This document shows positions 43,832 through 58,800 of a stretch of DNA of 64,000 nt, piece by piece. Source of the DNA: Mantamonas sphyraenae (lineage: Eukaryota; CRuMs; Mantamonadidae); assembly GCA_026936335.1 (NCBI GenBank), contig JAPMXV010000053.1, forward strand, positions 372,001 to 436,000, read 5' to 3'. A program made the translations under genes and the position numbers. Position 1 is the stretch's first letter, and each line of letters begins with the position of its first letter. The notes beneath the pieces were generated by a model. It was not told the DNA's origin. It saw only the letters and a list, made by a program, of their open reading frames with translations, and ran no database searches.

Positions 43832-46800
43832 TCATTTCTTGCTAAAGCGCCCGCCTTCCATCAGGAGCGGCGAGTCCAGCGGGGACTCCACATCCTCGTC
43901 GGATTCATCATCATCGCTGTCCTCCTCCTCGTCCAGCTGCTTCTTTTGCTGTTTCTTCTTCTTCTTGCGCTTCTCCTCCTTCTTTGCGCGGCGCCTTGCC
44001 TCCTCCTCCTCTCCAATTCTTCTGCGCTCTTGCCTGCCTTGGCCGCTTCCTCCCGCGCCGCCTCTGCCGCCGCTCGCACCACATCCATCATGTTGGCCTT
44101 GCCCTGTGCCTGTTTGCGGCGCAGCTTCTCTCGCAGCGCGCCTGGACTGTCCATCTTGGGGCTTGGGCTGGCGCTCTTGGATCCCGTTGCAGCAACTTCG
44201 CCTGATGCCACCTTGGCCCTCAGCGCCGCCCATCCCTTGCCTCCCGCGGGTTTCTTCTCCTTGCCTTCTTCCTCTTCGTCGTCGTCGCCGTACTCCAGTC
44301 GTCGGAAGGATGGCATAAACAGCTCCACCAGCACGGGGTTGAGCAGCGCCATCGCCTGATCTCCTTTCTCTTCCGCATCTTCCTCCAGCTTCTCCAACTT
44401 CTCCAGCATCTCGCTCAGCAGCGTGAAATCCACCTCGACGTACTCGTCCGCATCGTCGTCAAAGTACTCCAAAGCCACCTCGTTCACCTGCTCCAGCACC
44501 TCTTCTGCTTCAAGGAACTCCTTCTCCGCTTCCACGGCCTGCACACGCTCCCACAGTCCGCACACATTGTCTGGGTATCGTTTGCGCAGTACATCCTTGG
44601 AAATCTGCTCAAACACAGCCATGCGTCGCTTGCCGCCCGTCAGCGCAATGCCAAACTTGTCCTTCAGGGTCAGGCCGCCTGCGCCCGTGGACGAACGGCG
44701 TCGCAGCTTCTCCATGGTCTTTTTCTTCTTCTCCTCATTCTCTTGCAGACGCTTGAACACAACTTCGTCCTTTTCCTCCAGCGTGTCGGTGTCAAACTCG
44801 TTCAGGCTCATGGGTTTGATCACAGTTGCTCCGCGCAAGCGCGATGCGCCTCCCGGTGCGTTCAGCGACGCTGCAATCTCTTCCAACTCCTTGGCACGCT
44901 CGCGCGTGGCCTTTTCGTGTTCGTCCTTCTGTTCCAATTCCTTGTTGTAGTACTTGCTGATGTCCACGCCCTCGTCAATGACCTTTTTCAGATCAAAGGC
45001 GCTGTCCTGCTTCTCTAGTTGCGCCTCGCTGACCAGCGCCGCAGGGGCTGCCAACGATTGGTCCTTCTTTTTGTCCTCTTTGGCAAAGTCCAGCCCTGTG
45101 CCCAGCACAGCTGCAGCCACCGTGTCGAAGCGGCCTGCCGCACGGTTCTGGTTGGCCGAGCCCTTGGACATGTTGTAGCGTCCTTTGCGCGATGCCACAT
45201 ACTTTTCCCACTTGCTGACGCCCCACAGGTAGAACAATAGGATGACGAACAGCAGGGCCAAGAGAAAGTTGAGCACAAACAGGCCCACGGTGAGCGCCGT
45301 CTTTTCGTCCTCTGTCGCCTCGTTGCTGAAGAACATCATGCCTGCCATCAGTGTCATGCATGTCACGAGCAAGGTGTACGTTTCCAGGCGCGTGTGCAGC
45401 GGATGCTTGAACGGACGCGCGTACAGATGGAGAATCAGACCCGAGAGGATGATCCACAGGCCGAGATAGATCTGCGTAAGCGGTTCGTCCTTGAAGAAGA
45501 TCACCACCAGAACAATGATGATCTTGCGGATGAGAATGACCAGCTCCCACCAGTAGCGCTTGCCACGTAGCCGTGAGTGAGCAAGTCGATCTTGGGGAAG
45601 ATCTTTGGGTTCTTCTTGCTCTTCCACAGAAGGTAGCCAAAGAATGCAGGGAAGCCGACGAGGTAAATGATGACGGCTATGATGGCCAACACACGCCACG
45701 CTTGGTACTCTGGGTCGTGGCATGAGATGCTGAGGTCCTCCTGCAGCAGCAGGATGTTCTTTGTCTCGTCGTACAGCTTGCAGTTGAAGAAGGTCAACAC
45801 GTTGTTGGTGATCACGGGGAACACGATAAAGATGCCGGCCACAGAAACGCGAATACAAAAGGTGTTGAAGTCAAAGAGCCACTTGGAGGTGATCTTGCCC
45901 GTGACCTTCTTGGCCACCCAGGCGCAGCCGTACACAATCAGGGGGACCATCACGCACACAATGGGCACCAACGTGTACGACACAAACTTGTCGTAGTAGG
46001 TCCACTTGGTGGTGCAGTCCAGTGGCTGCTGGAACAGTCCAAAGTTGGTGATTCCGCTGATCTGGAAGACTGTGGACATGAGGCCGCTCCAGCGCATGCG
46101 GAAGTCTCCGATGAACGCCAGCACCTGCATGTAGTTGAGCAGGATCTTCTTGATGATGGCACGGATACTCTTGCGCTTGCCCTGGCCACGTCGTGCCAGC
46201 GAGATGATGATGTAGATGAGCGCCAGGAGGGTGCCCACCACGTACAGCCAGCTCACCGCCTCGGCGTCACATTTGTGGCAAGTTGTTCCGCGCTTGCCGT
46301 ATCCTGGGTCACACAGTGAGCAAAGTGGACCGTGGTAGCCCTCTGCACAGGTGGAGTTGCCTCCACCCAGGCAGGCGTCCGGATTGGGGCAGCGCACAAA
46401 CTTGGCTTCGGCCAGATTGAAGCTGAAGTAGCCCGTGCCGGTTGTGTAGCCGCCATCCTCGCTCTGGCTGCACACGCCACCAGCAGGGCAAAGCTGGCAG
46501 TCGCCATTGGTAAAGGCGTTTTCGTAGTAGCCGTCGGAACACAGACACTGGCTGGCGTTGGTTGCCCCGAGGATGCCGTTGGTGTCCCTGTGAGTGCGGC
46601 AAGGCTCACACTTATCCTGGCCCGGTTTGGGTTGGTAGCCATACTGGTCACAGGCAACGCAAGGCGAGTCTGGAGTGATGGAATAGTGACCTGGCGAGCA
46701 GAAACACGAGTCTTTGGTGCCGGTGGGCTCGGAGTTGGGTCGGTACTCGGGGCATGTGATGAAGGTCAGGGCCTTGGGCAGCACGAGCGGAGTCAACTGC

Positions 46801-49800
46801 GCGTCGTTGCTGATCACGTTGCCAATCACGGTGACGTCGACCGCGTCGCCAAAGGGACCGGTGTAGAAGACGCCGGTGAAGTTGGCGATTCCATCGAGAG
46901 CTGCCTTTTCGTACGTGGCTCCTTGTGTGTACCGAGACACCAGGATGCGCACGAGCACATCCGATGTGTTGACCCTGTTGCCTGCTGTGTCGATCACTTC
47001 GACTTCGGGCTGCACAGGGAACGGTTTCTCCGCCGAGTTGCGGTTGTCGACGAACAAGGTCATGTTGCGAACAAAGCGGAAGGTGTGTGCGGGTCCATGC
47101 ACCACCGTGACGCTGCTGCTGGTGGGTTCCAGGCCGCTGGCGGTGTAGGCGAGTGTGTACGTGCCAGCCGTGGGGGTGATGCGCACATCGGCAAAGTCCA
47201 CCTGATAGCCATTTGCAGCCGAGGCCACACGCGACAGAGTGCCAGCGCGCAGAACACGCCGTCGCTGCTGCTCACAGAGATCGTTACAGAGGGCAGCTGG
47301 GCGTCGACAACGAGCTGCGTGCCGGGCGATGTGGGCGTGTTTGCGTCGAGGGCGTTTCCGCCTGCATCCACAACACGCACTGTCACGCCGTTGACAGGCA
47401 CATCGGCTGCGTTGCTGCCTGCGTACGTCAGTGTTTGTTTTCCACCGCCCTGTACAAGCAGATGTTCGGCAACGCCGCTGGAGATGTTGACCTGTACCAG
47501 TGCAGGCTGCAGGTTGCCTTGTGTGACCACCAGCACATGCACGCCAGCACGCGGGCGCAACAAGCGCACTCCGTCGATGGTCACCACGCCTGCCTGCATG
47601 GTGTATCTGACACGTCCGGCCAGAATCGGCGTGGCCAGAGGTTGCCGGTTTGCATCCAGGGCGCCTGGACCGCCGCTCTGCACGCTGACGTCGATCTCGC
47701 GAGAGATCGTGTCTGTGTCGCCCACAGCCTCTCCTCCCGCATCGTATGCGCGCACTGTAAACGAGCTGACAAGGGAAGAGATGTTGCTGGTGGCTGTCAC
47801 TGCCGAGGTGGTGCTGGAAAGGCGTGCAGCAGGCCCAACCACAATGCGCACGTGTGATTGGGCGCTGATCAGTCCTGGCGCACGGTACTCGATGCCATAC
47901 ACGCCCAAGGGTGGGGAGAGCAACGCCAGCGAAGCAAACACAGCCGTGCCGTTGCGCATGCGCTCGACAGAACCCGTGCTGCGCAGCGTGGCGGTGTTGT
48001 TCAGAAGGACAGCCGTGATGTCCTTTTCGTTGGGATGGTCGTACACCCACGAGCCGCCGGCATCTTTCTGTCGAATCTGCACAGTGGCCAGTAGGGACTC
48101 GAATGTGGACGATCGTTGGGAGAGCGGGTTGAATTCGCTCACGAGCGTGTGCGGCGGCCCAACGGTAACCACAACTGCGAGGTTCACTGGGATCCACGTG
48201 CGCGAGGCAAAGAAAGTAAGCGTGTACGTGCCGGCAGGTGGCTTTAGGAGCACCACCGACAAGTTGGCGTACGAAGGGAGCACAAATCGAGCAATGTCAC
48301 CCTGCAACACGCCAGAGTTGTCCACGCTGACGTCCACAGAGGTGAGACCACCTAGACTGCTTGTTTCCACACCCCCTGCGTCAAGGGCAGCCACAATGAC
48401 GGGTTCAATGGTCACGGCGTCCACAGACGCGTAAACGAGCGTGGCAGGGGCCTGGCGAATGCCAAGACTCTCTGCCAAACCCTGGGTGACGATGACATCC
48501 ACAGTGGCATTTTGGAGACCTTGCGAGGAGAAATGCAAGGAGTGTTGGCCTTGCAGACCTGTGCGGATGGTGAGAGTGCGGAAAACGGCGTCCCCGTTCA
48601 CTGTGGTTTCCGACGTACCCGAAGGCAGATCCAAAGACTGCGACCACACCGACACGGTGCGATTGAGCACGTCCAAATTACCAAGGGTGTTGTTGGCAAC
48701 GTCGACGACACGCACAGTGATTTCTGGGACGGTGTAGAGGCGGGTAGAGGCGAACGTGCGCTTCCAGGCCGTGACCAGTGCGAGGGCACGTGGCTGGCCA
48801 ACTCTCACGGTGACGTTGGCGGTAGTTGGGGCCAATCCAGTCATGTTGAACACAACGCGATACGTTTGTGCCACAGGAAGCGTTAAGGACATGTTTGCAA
48901 ACACCGCAGCGCCGTTGGAGACGCTCGATGGGAACACGGTTGCGAAACCTTGGATTTGGGCCGCCATCGTGCCGATGTAGTCGGTGACAACATTGTTACC
49001 GGCGTCCACGACAGACACAGAAATGGAAGGGACCGCTGTTGTGGTCTCGGCCGGGGCATACACATGCTGGGGCACAACGCGGTCCAACCTCACCGCTGGC
49101 CCTGTGACAACCTGCACGGCCACATCGCCGCTTTGGAGGGATGCAGCCGAGAAGCGCAGTGCATACCAACCGACAGCAGGTGCAGAAAAGGCCACTGTGG
49201 TAAAGGTGGCGTTGCCTGCGGTGCTATTGACGGGCGTCAGGCCCGTAGCAACCAGTGATGCGTTCAATGTCTGGACGCTCACCAAACGGTGCGACGCGTC
49301 AAAGGAGCCCACAGCGTTGCCTCCGTTGTCGTAGAGGATCGCTTGGATCGGTGGCACGGGACTGCTTGTGCGCGACGGCACGGTGGCTGTGATCGGGGGA
49401 ACAACAATCTGTGTGGGAGGGCCAGGGTACACAGAGAGCGACACGGTGACATTTCGCAGCGCATATGCAGACATGACGATGCCGTAAGAGCCGATGGGAA
49501 TGCGTCCCGTGAGCTTGAGATCGGTGAAGGACACGCGGCCAGAGTTGGCGTCGACTGGTTTCGTCAGCGTGCCCTGCAGAGTGACGCCAGCGATGGAGAC
49601 ATTCAATGCAGCGTGCACGTGCACATCACCCGTGGTCACGGTATCGCCTGCGTCTCGAAGCTCCACGGTGATCGCAGGCAGAGGCACAGAGGCGATGGAC
49701 GCGTAGGAAAGGGTCGTCACGGGGGCAATGCGAGTCAGCGCGTACGGCTGACCCACACCCACCTGGACAGCCACAGACGTATTGCGCAGACCCTGCGCGA

Positions 49801-52800
49801 GGAACCACAGCGTGTAGGAGCCGTTCTGTGGCGATTGCAGGGCAAGATCGGAAAACACGGCGCGGCCAACCATGCTGGTGACCACCTGGACGCCCACGAG
49901 CACACCACCAGCGCTGGCAGACGCGCTCACAGTGCGGTTGAGTCCATCGAGTGCACCCAGCATGTTGTTGCCAGCATCTACGACGCGCAAGTCGACGGCG
50001 CCCAAGGCTGAAAACACACGGCTTTCAACCACCACAGAGGCACTGGCAGGCGAGTGCACCACCAGCGCTGTAGGCGGTCCCGTGATCACGTCGATGGTCA
50101 TGTCGACGGAGAAGAGACCCGTGCTGGCGAAGCGCAGGACGTACCGGCCGACGCGAGGTGTTGTCAGAGTCAGGTCTGCGAATGGATGAGTGGCGTTTCG
50201 CTGCAGCGTACCCTGCAGCTGGGCAAGCTGTGTGCTGTTGAGCAGTTGCACAGATGCGTTGCGGGCAACCATCTGTGCGGCGTCGACAGCGTTCCCTGCT
50301 GCATCGCGGCCGATCAGAAGAGTGGCGTTGATGGGCGTGTTGAGAACCGCGTGGACACTGCCCAGGTGGGCAGAGGGCACATCCAGAGACACGACCTGGC
50401 CCGGTACAATCTCCAGGGCCACCGATGTGTTGAGAAGAGATGCTGCATAGAACACAAGGGAGAAGTTGGCTGTGGGCGGGCGCAGCAACTGCAGGCCCGT
50501 CAGCGTGGCCACACCGTTGGTGACAGAGACAGACGTGGGACCAGATGTCTGCAGCGCAGCAGGAACGTCCACGTTGACGATGATGTCAGAGGCCGTTGGC
50601 ACAAGGGTCCCCGCGACATCTCGAGCCTGCACCGTCACTGCACCCAGCGCAACCTGCAGGTTAGTTGCAAGCGACTGGGCGGCGCCAGACACAACCGCCA
50701 GCTGAAAGGGAACACCCACCGTGACGCGGATGGACACAGAGACATTGCCTAGCAGCGGACTGTGGAAGTTGAGCGCGTAGTCGCCAGCCACAGGCTTGAG
50801 CAACTGCACGGCGTCAAACACGACCACCGCGCTCGTGGCAGTCACATTGAGCGTGCCAGCGAGGTCCAATGTAGCGTTGGCGCCCGTCAAGAAGAGGTTC
50901 TGGCCAGCAAAGCGAGGCGCGGAGACAGCAGTGCCGCTTGCGTCGACGGCTGTGAGGCGGATGGTCGGTGCTGCGGTCACAGCTGCGGCCTGCACGGTGG
51001 AGGATGTGGTGAACACTGCAAGCAGACGCAAGGGCAAGCCGCCGTTAACTTGCACGCCCACCGTGGCAGTGCCGACGTTGGGTGTGCTGACACGAAGCAC
51101 ATACGCACCCAGAGCAGGTGCTTGCAGCGACACGTTGGCAAACGAGGCCAAACCGTTGACGAGCGTGGCTGTGGTCGTGCTGGTTACAGTTGCACTCGGT
51201 TGCAGCGCCAGAGTGAGCGTGCGGTTGCTGTCGCTGACGATCGTGTTGTTGCCTGCATCAAAACCTTGCACCGTCAACGCGCCCAGGTAAGCGGTCTGCG
51301 CAGTCTCGACGCTGATCGACACCGGGGAGACGATGCGAAGGGTATGGATGGGACCCACCGAAACGTTGAACGTTGTGGTGAGCACGGGAAGCCCAGCTGT
51401 GTTCAGCTCCACCGCATACACGCCGGCCACAGGGGATGCGAGTGCGAGCGAGGACACAGAGACGTTGCCCTTCAGCATGGTCTCGGACGAGGAGCCGAGT
51501 TGCACTCCGTTGCTGTCTTTGATCTTGATCAAGACAAGACGATCGACATCGAGGCCCACGAGCGAGTTGTCACCGGCATCGCGTGTTTGCACCGAGATCG
51601 TGCCCAACGATGTGGACACACGCGAAAGCACCGTGGCCGGCAGGTTGAGCAGAGCCATGTGTGTAGCAGCGCCCGGAAGCACTTCTACAGTGACATTTGC
51701 GCCGATCAACCCGGTCGCACCAAACTGCAGCGTGTAGTTGCCTCGCGCAGGAGAAGCCAGGCGTGCGTTGTCAATGGTAGCCGCACCACGGTTACTGAGA
51801 GCCGAAAGGACACCCTGGAGCATTGCCTGGTGCGGCGACGGGAGCGACGCAGTGACGGTGACGGGTGAGACGCTCGTGGTCGTGCCACTTGCATCTTGCA
51901 CGGTCACACTGACGGCAGGCAGAGCAGTCAGCGCGGAGCTGCTCACTTGCAGGGACGTAGGCGACGCCACAAGTTTGTAGGGTGCACCACTGGAGATGGT
52001 CAAGGCGATGGTCGCGTTGACGAGACCCAGCGTACCCACCTGGAGCGTGTAGGCATCGGGGACGGGCGCAGCCAGAGTGGCACCAACAAACTGTGCAGCA
52101 CCTGCAGCCTGACTGTACGTGGTGGCCACCCGCACACCTCCAATCACGTCGAGGACCACGGTGCGGTTGAGGGTGTCGAGGCCACCCAGTACGTTGTTGC
52201 CGCCGTCGCGCACAACGACGCCGATGGTGGGCAGAGCCACGGAGACGCTTGTGTCGAGGGCCAACGTGTTGTCGGTGTTGTTCAGCGTCAGCTTTGTTGG
52301 GGCGCCATGCACAATGTTCACCGAGGTCTGTGCCACCACCAGAGCAGGAGACACAGACGCCACAAAGGTGTACAATCCCACCGTGGGTGTGGTCAGGGAC
52401 AGGCCCGTAAAGTTGGCCACTCCTTGCACCATGGCTGTGGACGCAGTGCCCGCAAGTGCCGTGGCGGTCACGTCCACACCGTTGAAGTAGACAGTGAGGG
52501 TGGCCGACGTGGTTGTGGTGTCATTCGACAACAACGTCTCGTTCTGGTGGTTCTGTGTGGCGACGGTGATGTGCGGCAGGGCCACGCTTGCGGTTGCGTT
52601 GACATCGCCCAATCCGCCCAAATCGCTCAGCAGTGTCGTGTACTCGGGCGTGGTCACAAACATGCCATGCACTTCAAACTCATACAGCCATCCGCCATCT
52701 GTGGCTGTCACAAGCGTGCCCATGGCTCCCTCGCTGTTGTTGAATCCGACGCGGAAATGCGACGAGCGCACCTCGCTCGCCAAAAAGTCCACACAGAGGC

Positions 52801-55800
52801 CGACATCGTTGGCATCGGAGGGAACGACACGACAGGGACGCTGTGTACCGAGCGCCGATGCGCTCTGCTTGGTCACGCGTTGTACAATGGTCTGCCAAGT
52901 TTGCGTGGCCGCAATGAAAGCCTGCACCTCGTAGTACGGCGGCGTGTTGCGGCACGACTGGTACCACGACAGGATGATCTCGTTGGCAAAGGCCTCAATG
53001 GGCAGATTGACCTGTGCATACACCCAATGTGTGTTGTTCTGGGCAAACTGCAGGCCGCACTTGAAGCCTTGGTTGGCGTCGGTCTTTTCACAGCAGCGGT
53101 CGTTGTCGTGGATGCCTGCAGGGTACACACCGTCGGTGACGCCGGTGGCACTTCCTGTGGCGGTGCCGTTTGTGGCCAGGTTCTCAAAATAGCGCAGGCC
53201 GAGAGCCACGCGGTCGGCGACGGCAAAGTCGAGCTCGCTCTTTGTGCGACACAGAGGCGAGAACGGGTCCACGTACGTAAACTGGACACCCGAGGCCGAC
53301 GCAACGTACTGCTGGGCATTGTTGGACACAGACAAGTCGTATTTTCCCGTGTCCTGCTGGGGTGCCGTGCAGATCACCTGCGTGCTGGACACAAACTGGG
53401 GTGCCTTGGTGTTTACAAGCTGGCCAAAGCGGCACTGAAGGGCATCGCTGTTGATGAATCCCGATCCAGCGACAGTGATGGTCTCGCCGCCGGTGGTCTG
53501 GCCAACCTGAGGAGTAAAAGCACCCACCGTCTCGGGCGTGTAGTACGTCATGGAGGCGTTCTGGCTGGTTGCACTGACCGAAAAGTTGAGGCCGTTGTTG
53601 GTCACATTGACGAGGACAGTGCTGCCAGCCGCGCCGGCCGGAGATGTGCACAGGAACTGCGTGCGCGACACGTATTGGACAGAGACACACGCCTGACCGC
53701 CCACTTGGGCGTTCAGATAGCCGTTGTTGACAAAGTTGTTGCCCGAAATGGTGAGGATGGTGGCGCCGGTGGACGGCCCTGTGGTGGGGGTCATGGCCGT
53801 CTGGTTGGCCGGAGCGAGAACCTGCACGGTCCAAGGGCTGCCTGCAATGCTGCCCACAGCGGTGGTGACGTCGATACGGTACAAATCCGCACCTGCGCCA
53901 GCGACGTATTGGACACGGTACCTGTTTGCAGTGGCAAAGGCGACGGAGCTGGGCACGGCTGCACCGTCACTCAGGCGGGTGACGTTGATGGTGAACACAT
54001 CGGTGCCCACAGTGCGTGCATTGCCGTAGACATCACGTGCAAACACGTCGAAGCTGTTTGTGACGTAGGGACTGGCCTCCGAAAGGGCGACACCGGACGC
54101 AGTGCACGCGGCAGCGTGAAGGGCGTTGGGCGTGACGGTGACGTTGGTCGCACTCAACACGTCGCTGGGAGTCGCTGGAAAGGCAAGGATGGCGATGTTG
54201 CGGCTGCCGCCGGGGTTGGTCACAGAGGGAAGATCGACCCACTTGCCGCGAACAGACCCCGAGGCCACCAGCGTGCCGTTGTAGACGTCGATGGCTCGGA
54301 AGTAAGTGCCGCTGCTGGCGCCCGTGTTGATAAAGGTGCGACCGCCGACCTGGACACCATCGCTGAGGCGCAGTTTGGCGATGAACGCGCGTTCCTTCTC
54401 GCCGACAGTCTGTGCGTCGAAACCATCCTGTGACACCGAGCCTGCGACATAGACAAAGGACCCATCCGACGTTGCCATGAACGCAGCGCTACCCGCAGGG
54501 TTTGCCATGGACCACGTCCACAGCACATGGCCGGTGGCGTTCATGCGGACAACGATGGCCGTGTCTGGGTTGGGCTCCAAGCGAAGACCACACAGAAGGA
54601 ACTCACCGTTGAACATTGCACCGGCATACGTATCGGTTGCCACAGATGACGGCAAGTTGTCACGGAAGCTCTGTTCGAGCACACCGGCGCGCGTAAAGCG
54701 GCTGATGAAGATGTCACGACCGCCGACAACGGAGTGACCTCCAAAGTCGCCGAGCGTATCACCGACGACGTAGATACGGTCGTCTTGTGCTCGGTAGAAC
54801 ACCGCGGACGTCGATTCTGATTGTGTGCTGCCAAACTGGCGCTCCCACACAAGATCACCCGTGGCGGAGTACTTCACCAAAAGAATGTCGTTCGCGCCGA
54901 GATTGGTATCAACGACTGAACCCTCCGTTCGCCCAGCAAAGACGGCACTGCCATCAGTGGGATCGACAGCGACGTCGACAAAGGATTCTGAGGCACTGGA
55001 GCCGCGTGCACGGGCCCAGCGGAGAGCGCCTGTGGTTGCATCAAAGGCAAGGGCAAGGGCATCGGCGCCCCCACCTTGGTAAGAATGTCCCAGGAACGTG
55101 CTGGAGGACTCGCCGGCAACAAAGAAGGTGTTGCGTGCCTCGTCCAAGGCGCAGCGCCACGGTTTATCCTGGCCAGCAGCATCAAAGACGTTGCTCCACA
55201 CCAGGGTTCCTGTGGGCGCAATCTTGGCCACATAGACGGCGTGATCGGCCACAACGACCTGTGAACCATCTGCTTTGATGTAGTTTCCGGTCACACGTGC
55301 AGCGACATAGACATTGCCATCTGCATCGAGCGCCTGGCCGGTTGCAATGGCACCTGAGCTCGAGGTGGTCGTACCGACGATGGTGCCCCAATCGGGCGAC
55401 CCAGAGGCAAAGGGATAGCCAATGGGCGAGCGGATGCTGAGAGCATGCGTGCCGGCCACGGTGGTGAGGTAGGTGACCTGTTGCTGACCCTGCAACGCCA
55501 CGAGAGGGCCGATTGTGCCCTGCACGTTACCCAGCGCGGCACTGAACGCGTTTGCCGTCACTGCGGTGCGATTGTTGGAGAACTGGTCTCGTTCCTGAAG
55601 GGCCACGAGACCCTGGACACCGGCCATGGCAGCATACAGGCTGCTGCCGGTGATGATGGTCTTTGTTCGATCCATTGGGGCAGGGAGCACGTTGATGGTC
55701 GCAGGTGAGCCGATGATGTGTTGGCCACGGTACTGCACCTGCAGCGAGGCCGTGCCACGCAGATTGGAGGAATAGGAAACAGCAAAGACACCTTGGGTGG

Positions 55801-58800
55801 CGAGCGACACAGTGACACTGCCTGTGCTGAGAGAAGTGACAATCAGAGCTGCATCTGTTGCGGTTGAGCTCAGCAGAGTGTTGTTGAAGCGGTCACGCAA
55901 CTGGATGGTGACACCTGTGCTGGCCACACCGGCTATCACGGTGCTCTGGACATCGAGGAGCTGCGAGCGCGAAGGATCGCCCTGAACAGGGGTGACCACA
56001 ATGGCAAAGGGAGACCCGACGATACCCCGCGTCCACGAGAGATCGGTGATGCTGACAGCGTACGTGCCTGCAATTGTGTAGTTGAGCAGAGCTGAGTACA
56101 CCCCGCCTGCATGTGGAAGCACTGTGCCGTTGCGCACGCCCTGGATGGCAACAGCAAAGGCGTCGGGCTGCGTGGACAACGGATTGCCGAACACATCACG
56201 CGCCTGGACGGTGGCGTTGAAGGATGCGTCTGCAGCGACGGTGCCTGTGGGTGTGGACACGACGGTGCTGTGGAGAACAGAAACTGCCGCCGGAAGCACC
56301 GAGACCGTGTGCGATGAAATGAGGCTGGGCCCCGGCTGCACAGAAACGTGAAGGTTAAAGACACCGCGCGTCGTGAGATTGAACGTGAGGCTGTGCATGC
56401 CTGCACCCAGGTACTGCGTGGAGTGCAAGGCATTTGCAAGGACGACGTCGCCGCCGGCAGTGAGGTTGTTGCCAAACTGATCACGGAGCTGGATGCGCAC
56501 AGTGTGCGTCGTACCGGCAACGACAACCTGCGGAACGTCGTACACCGAGGAAGAGCTTGCCTGCACGACGTCTGTGGCCACAGTAAACGGCAAATTGCCT
56601 CCAATCTGAGCATCCTGGTTGAGGGTGACGGTGAGCGGGTGTGTTCCGCTGACGGTGGCTGCGACAGAGGTGGAGTAGCGCCCAGTGGCCATGCGTCGTG
56701 TGGAAACACGTGCATAGTCGGTCTCAATGTCAACTGTGTCGTAGAAGATGGTGGGTGCGGCGTACCTTGCAGCGGGCCCGCGATCGATGAACGGGGCTGT
56801 GGGAATAACGACGTCCGTGTGCCACAAACCAAGCCCGACGACCTCGACGCTGCCATCTGCCGTGTCGATGGTAGCGTATGGGTTGGAAGCATAGTAATCT
56901 GATGTCAACGTGTTGTAGTTGGGGAACCCCTGGCCGTAGCCCTTGGCGTAGATGTCGTAGAGGCCTGGCTGGATGGCGACCGGAGCAGGGAGCTCACAGC
57001 GCATGTAGCTGCCCTGGATGGTTGTGCTTGCACACAGAAAGGTGTCGATGACGGCCACGTTGGACGTACTCGTCTGCATGCGCAGGGAGATGTTGCGCGG
57101 CTGCAGACCTGCCTTGATGTACGCACCCATGGCGTGAATGTTGATCGGGCGCACGACACGCAAGGTGTGGCCCAACCAACCAAGCCAGTTGGTTTGGGTG
57201 GCCGGAGTGTTGTCCGCATAGGCGATCAATTGGTGGACGGGGCGCGCGCTGCGTGTGCGCGGCATGTGTGCGCGTGCGTAGTGTTCTGTGAACCACAGGG
57301 ACCCTGCGCCGTACACGTTTGCGTTTCCACCTGTGTCGGGGCGTTGCAGGGACCTGTTTTCTTCCGGCTTTGAGAAGCGGCCGTGCATGACGATGGAAAT
57401 AGCCCCGTCTGCAGAGTCGGTCTTGATGGGATTGGTGCCACCGACCGGATTGTGGTTGTAGTTGGGGAACGTTGCGTTGTACCCCGTGGCAGCAACCCAA
57501 TAATCACCAGGAAGCAGATAGATGGGCGCATCAAGGTCTAGCCGCATGTAGCCATTCTGGGGCTGTGAGTTGACGATGTACTGACGCGTGAGGATGGTGT
57601 TGCGGTAGTCTGCGGCAGTAATCCAGACGTTGACGTCGCTGGGAGGCTTGTCAGCAGACAGGAACGCACCGAGGGCGGTTACGTAGATGGGCCGGTTGAC
57701 GCGAAAGGGAAGGCCAAACGAGTAGTCGGGCGCGTCGTGCTGGTTGCCGTTGATGCCTGCTGGCGCGGTATGGAAGAGTTGGTGTTCGAGGTCGGAGACG
57801 TTGGCGACGTTGCCTAGCGTGTCGCGCAGGACGGTGTCGACAAGCACTTTTGTGGTGCCTGCGACGGTGGTGCTTGCAACCTGCGTGTTTGCCGAGTGGG
57901 CAGCAGTGGGTACGTTGGAACGCACCGTCAACGCAAAGCTGATTGCAGGTACGTTGACGAGAGAGACAGCATAGGTACCAGTGACGTTGATCATGGTCGT
58001 GGCTGCATAGATGCCATTGCCGGTGTACTCCATGGTGATGTTGGGCAACCCCTGGATGGCGACGATCATGGGGAGTGCGGAGGGCGCGGTCCGGTCGTTG
58101 CCGTACTGGTCACGCGTCTGAACACGTAGGATCTGAAAGTGCTGTCCGGCGACGGCTTCTGTGGACGAGGCGAGTTGGACGGTTGTCGGGTAGTGAGCAG
58201 GTGCTGGCACGATGGTGATCTGTTGTGCGCCGATCCCAATGGCCTGGCCCGAGAGTTGGACGGAGACCGAGTGTTGCACAGCCTGAGTGGGTGTGAAAGA
58301 CGCGGTGTAGGTGCCGTTGGCAAAGGGACCGTGCCACACGAAGGAAGCCGTGGCAGGCGTGGCCACGACAGCAAGGTTTCCGGGCAGTGTTTGGTCAAAC
58401 GCATTGCCGAATGTATCGAGCAGTGCAAATGTAAAAGTGATCGGCTGACCGGCGACGGAAGTTGTCGGGGCGATGGTCTGCACTTTGGAGGAAGGTGCAT
58501 GTGGGGCAGCCGGATTGACGGCAAAGGTAAACGGGGAACCGGCGATGTGGAGGGAGGCGTTGTAGCGCAAGGCATAGGAGTAGTTGCCTGCACGAGTGAG
58601 GGTGACACTGGGCACATCCCAGATGTTGACGCTGCCGCCACGAAGAGAAGCCGAGGTGGTGAAAGGCACAGGGCCGGTCAACACGGCTTGGAAGGATGTG
58701 TCGAGGGCCTCAGTGCGTGCTACTCCTGCGGCGTCGCGCGCCAGGATGGCTGGGGAGAGGGCTGATCCAGCCAGCATGGCAGTAGGGATGGCCGATTCGA

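Noticed and set aside
46332-54433. Several long + strand frames (700 and 845 codons) opposite the giant gene
   Set aside because: They are shadows of the repetitive Ig-like coding sequence, with composition (Ala/Arg/Thr/Val-rich, no motifs) typical of mirror frames.
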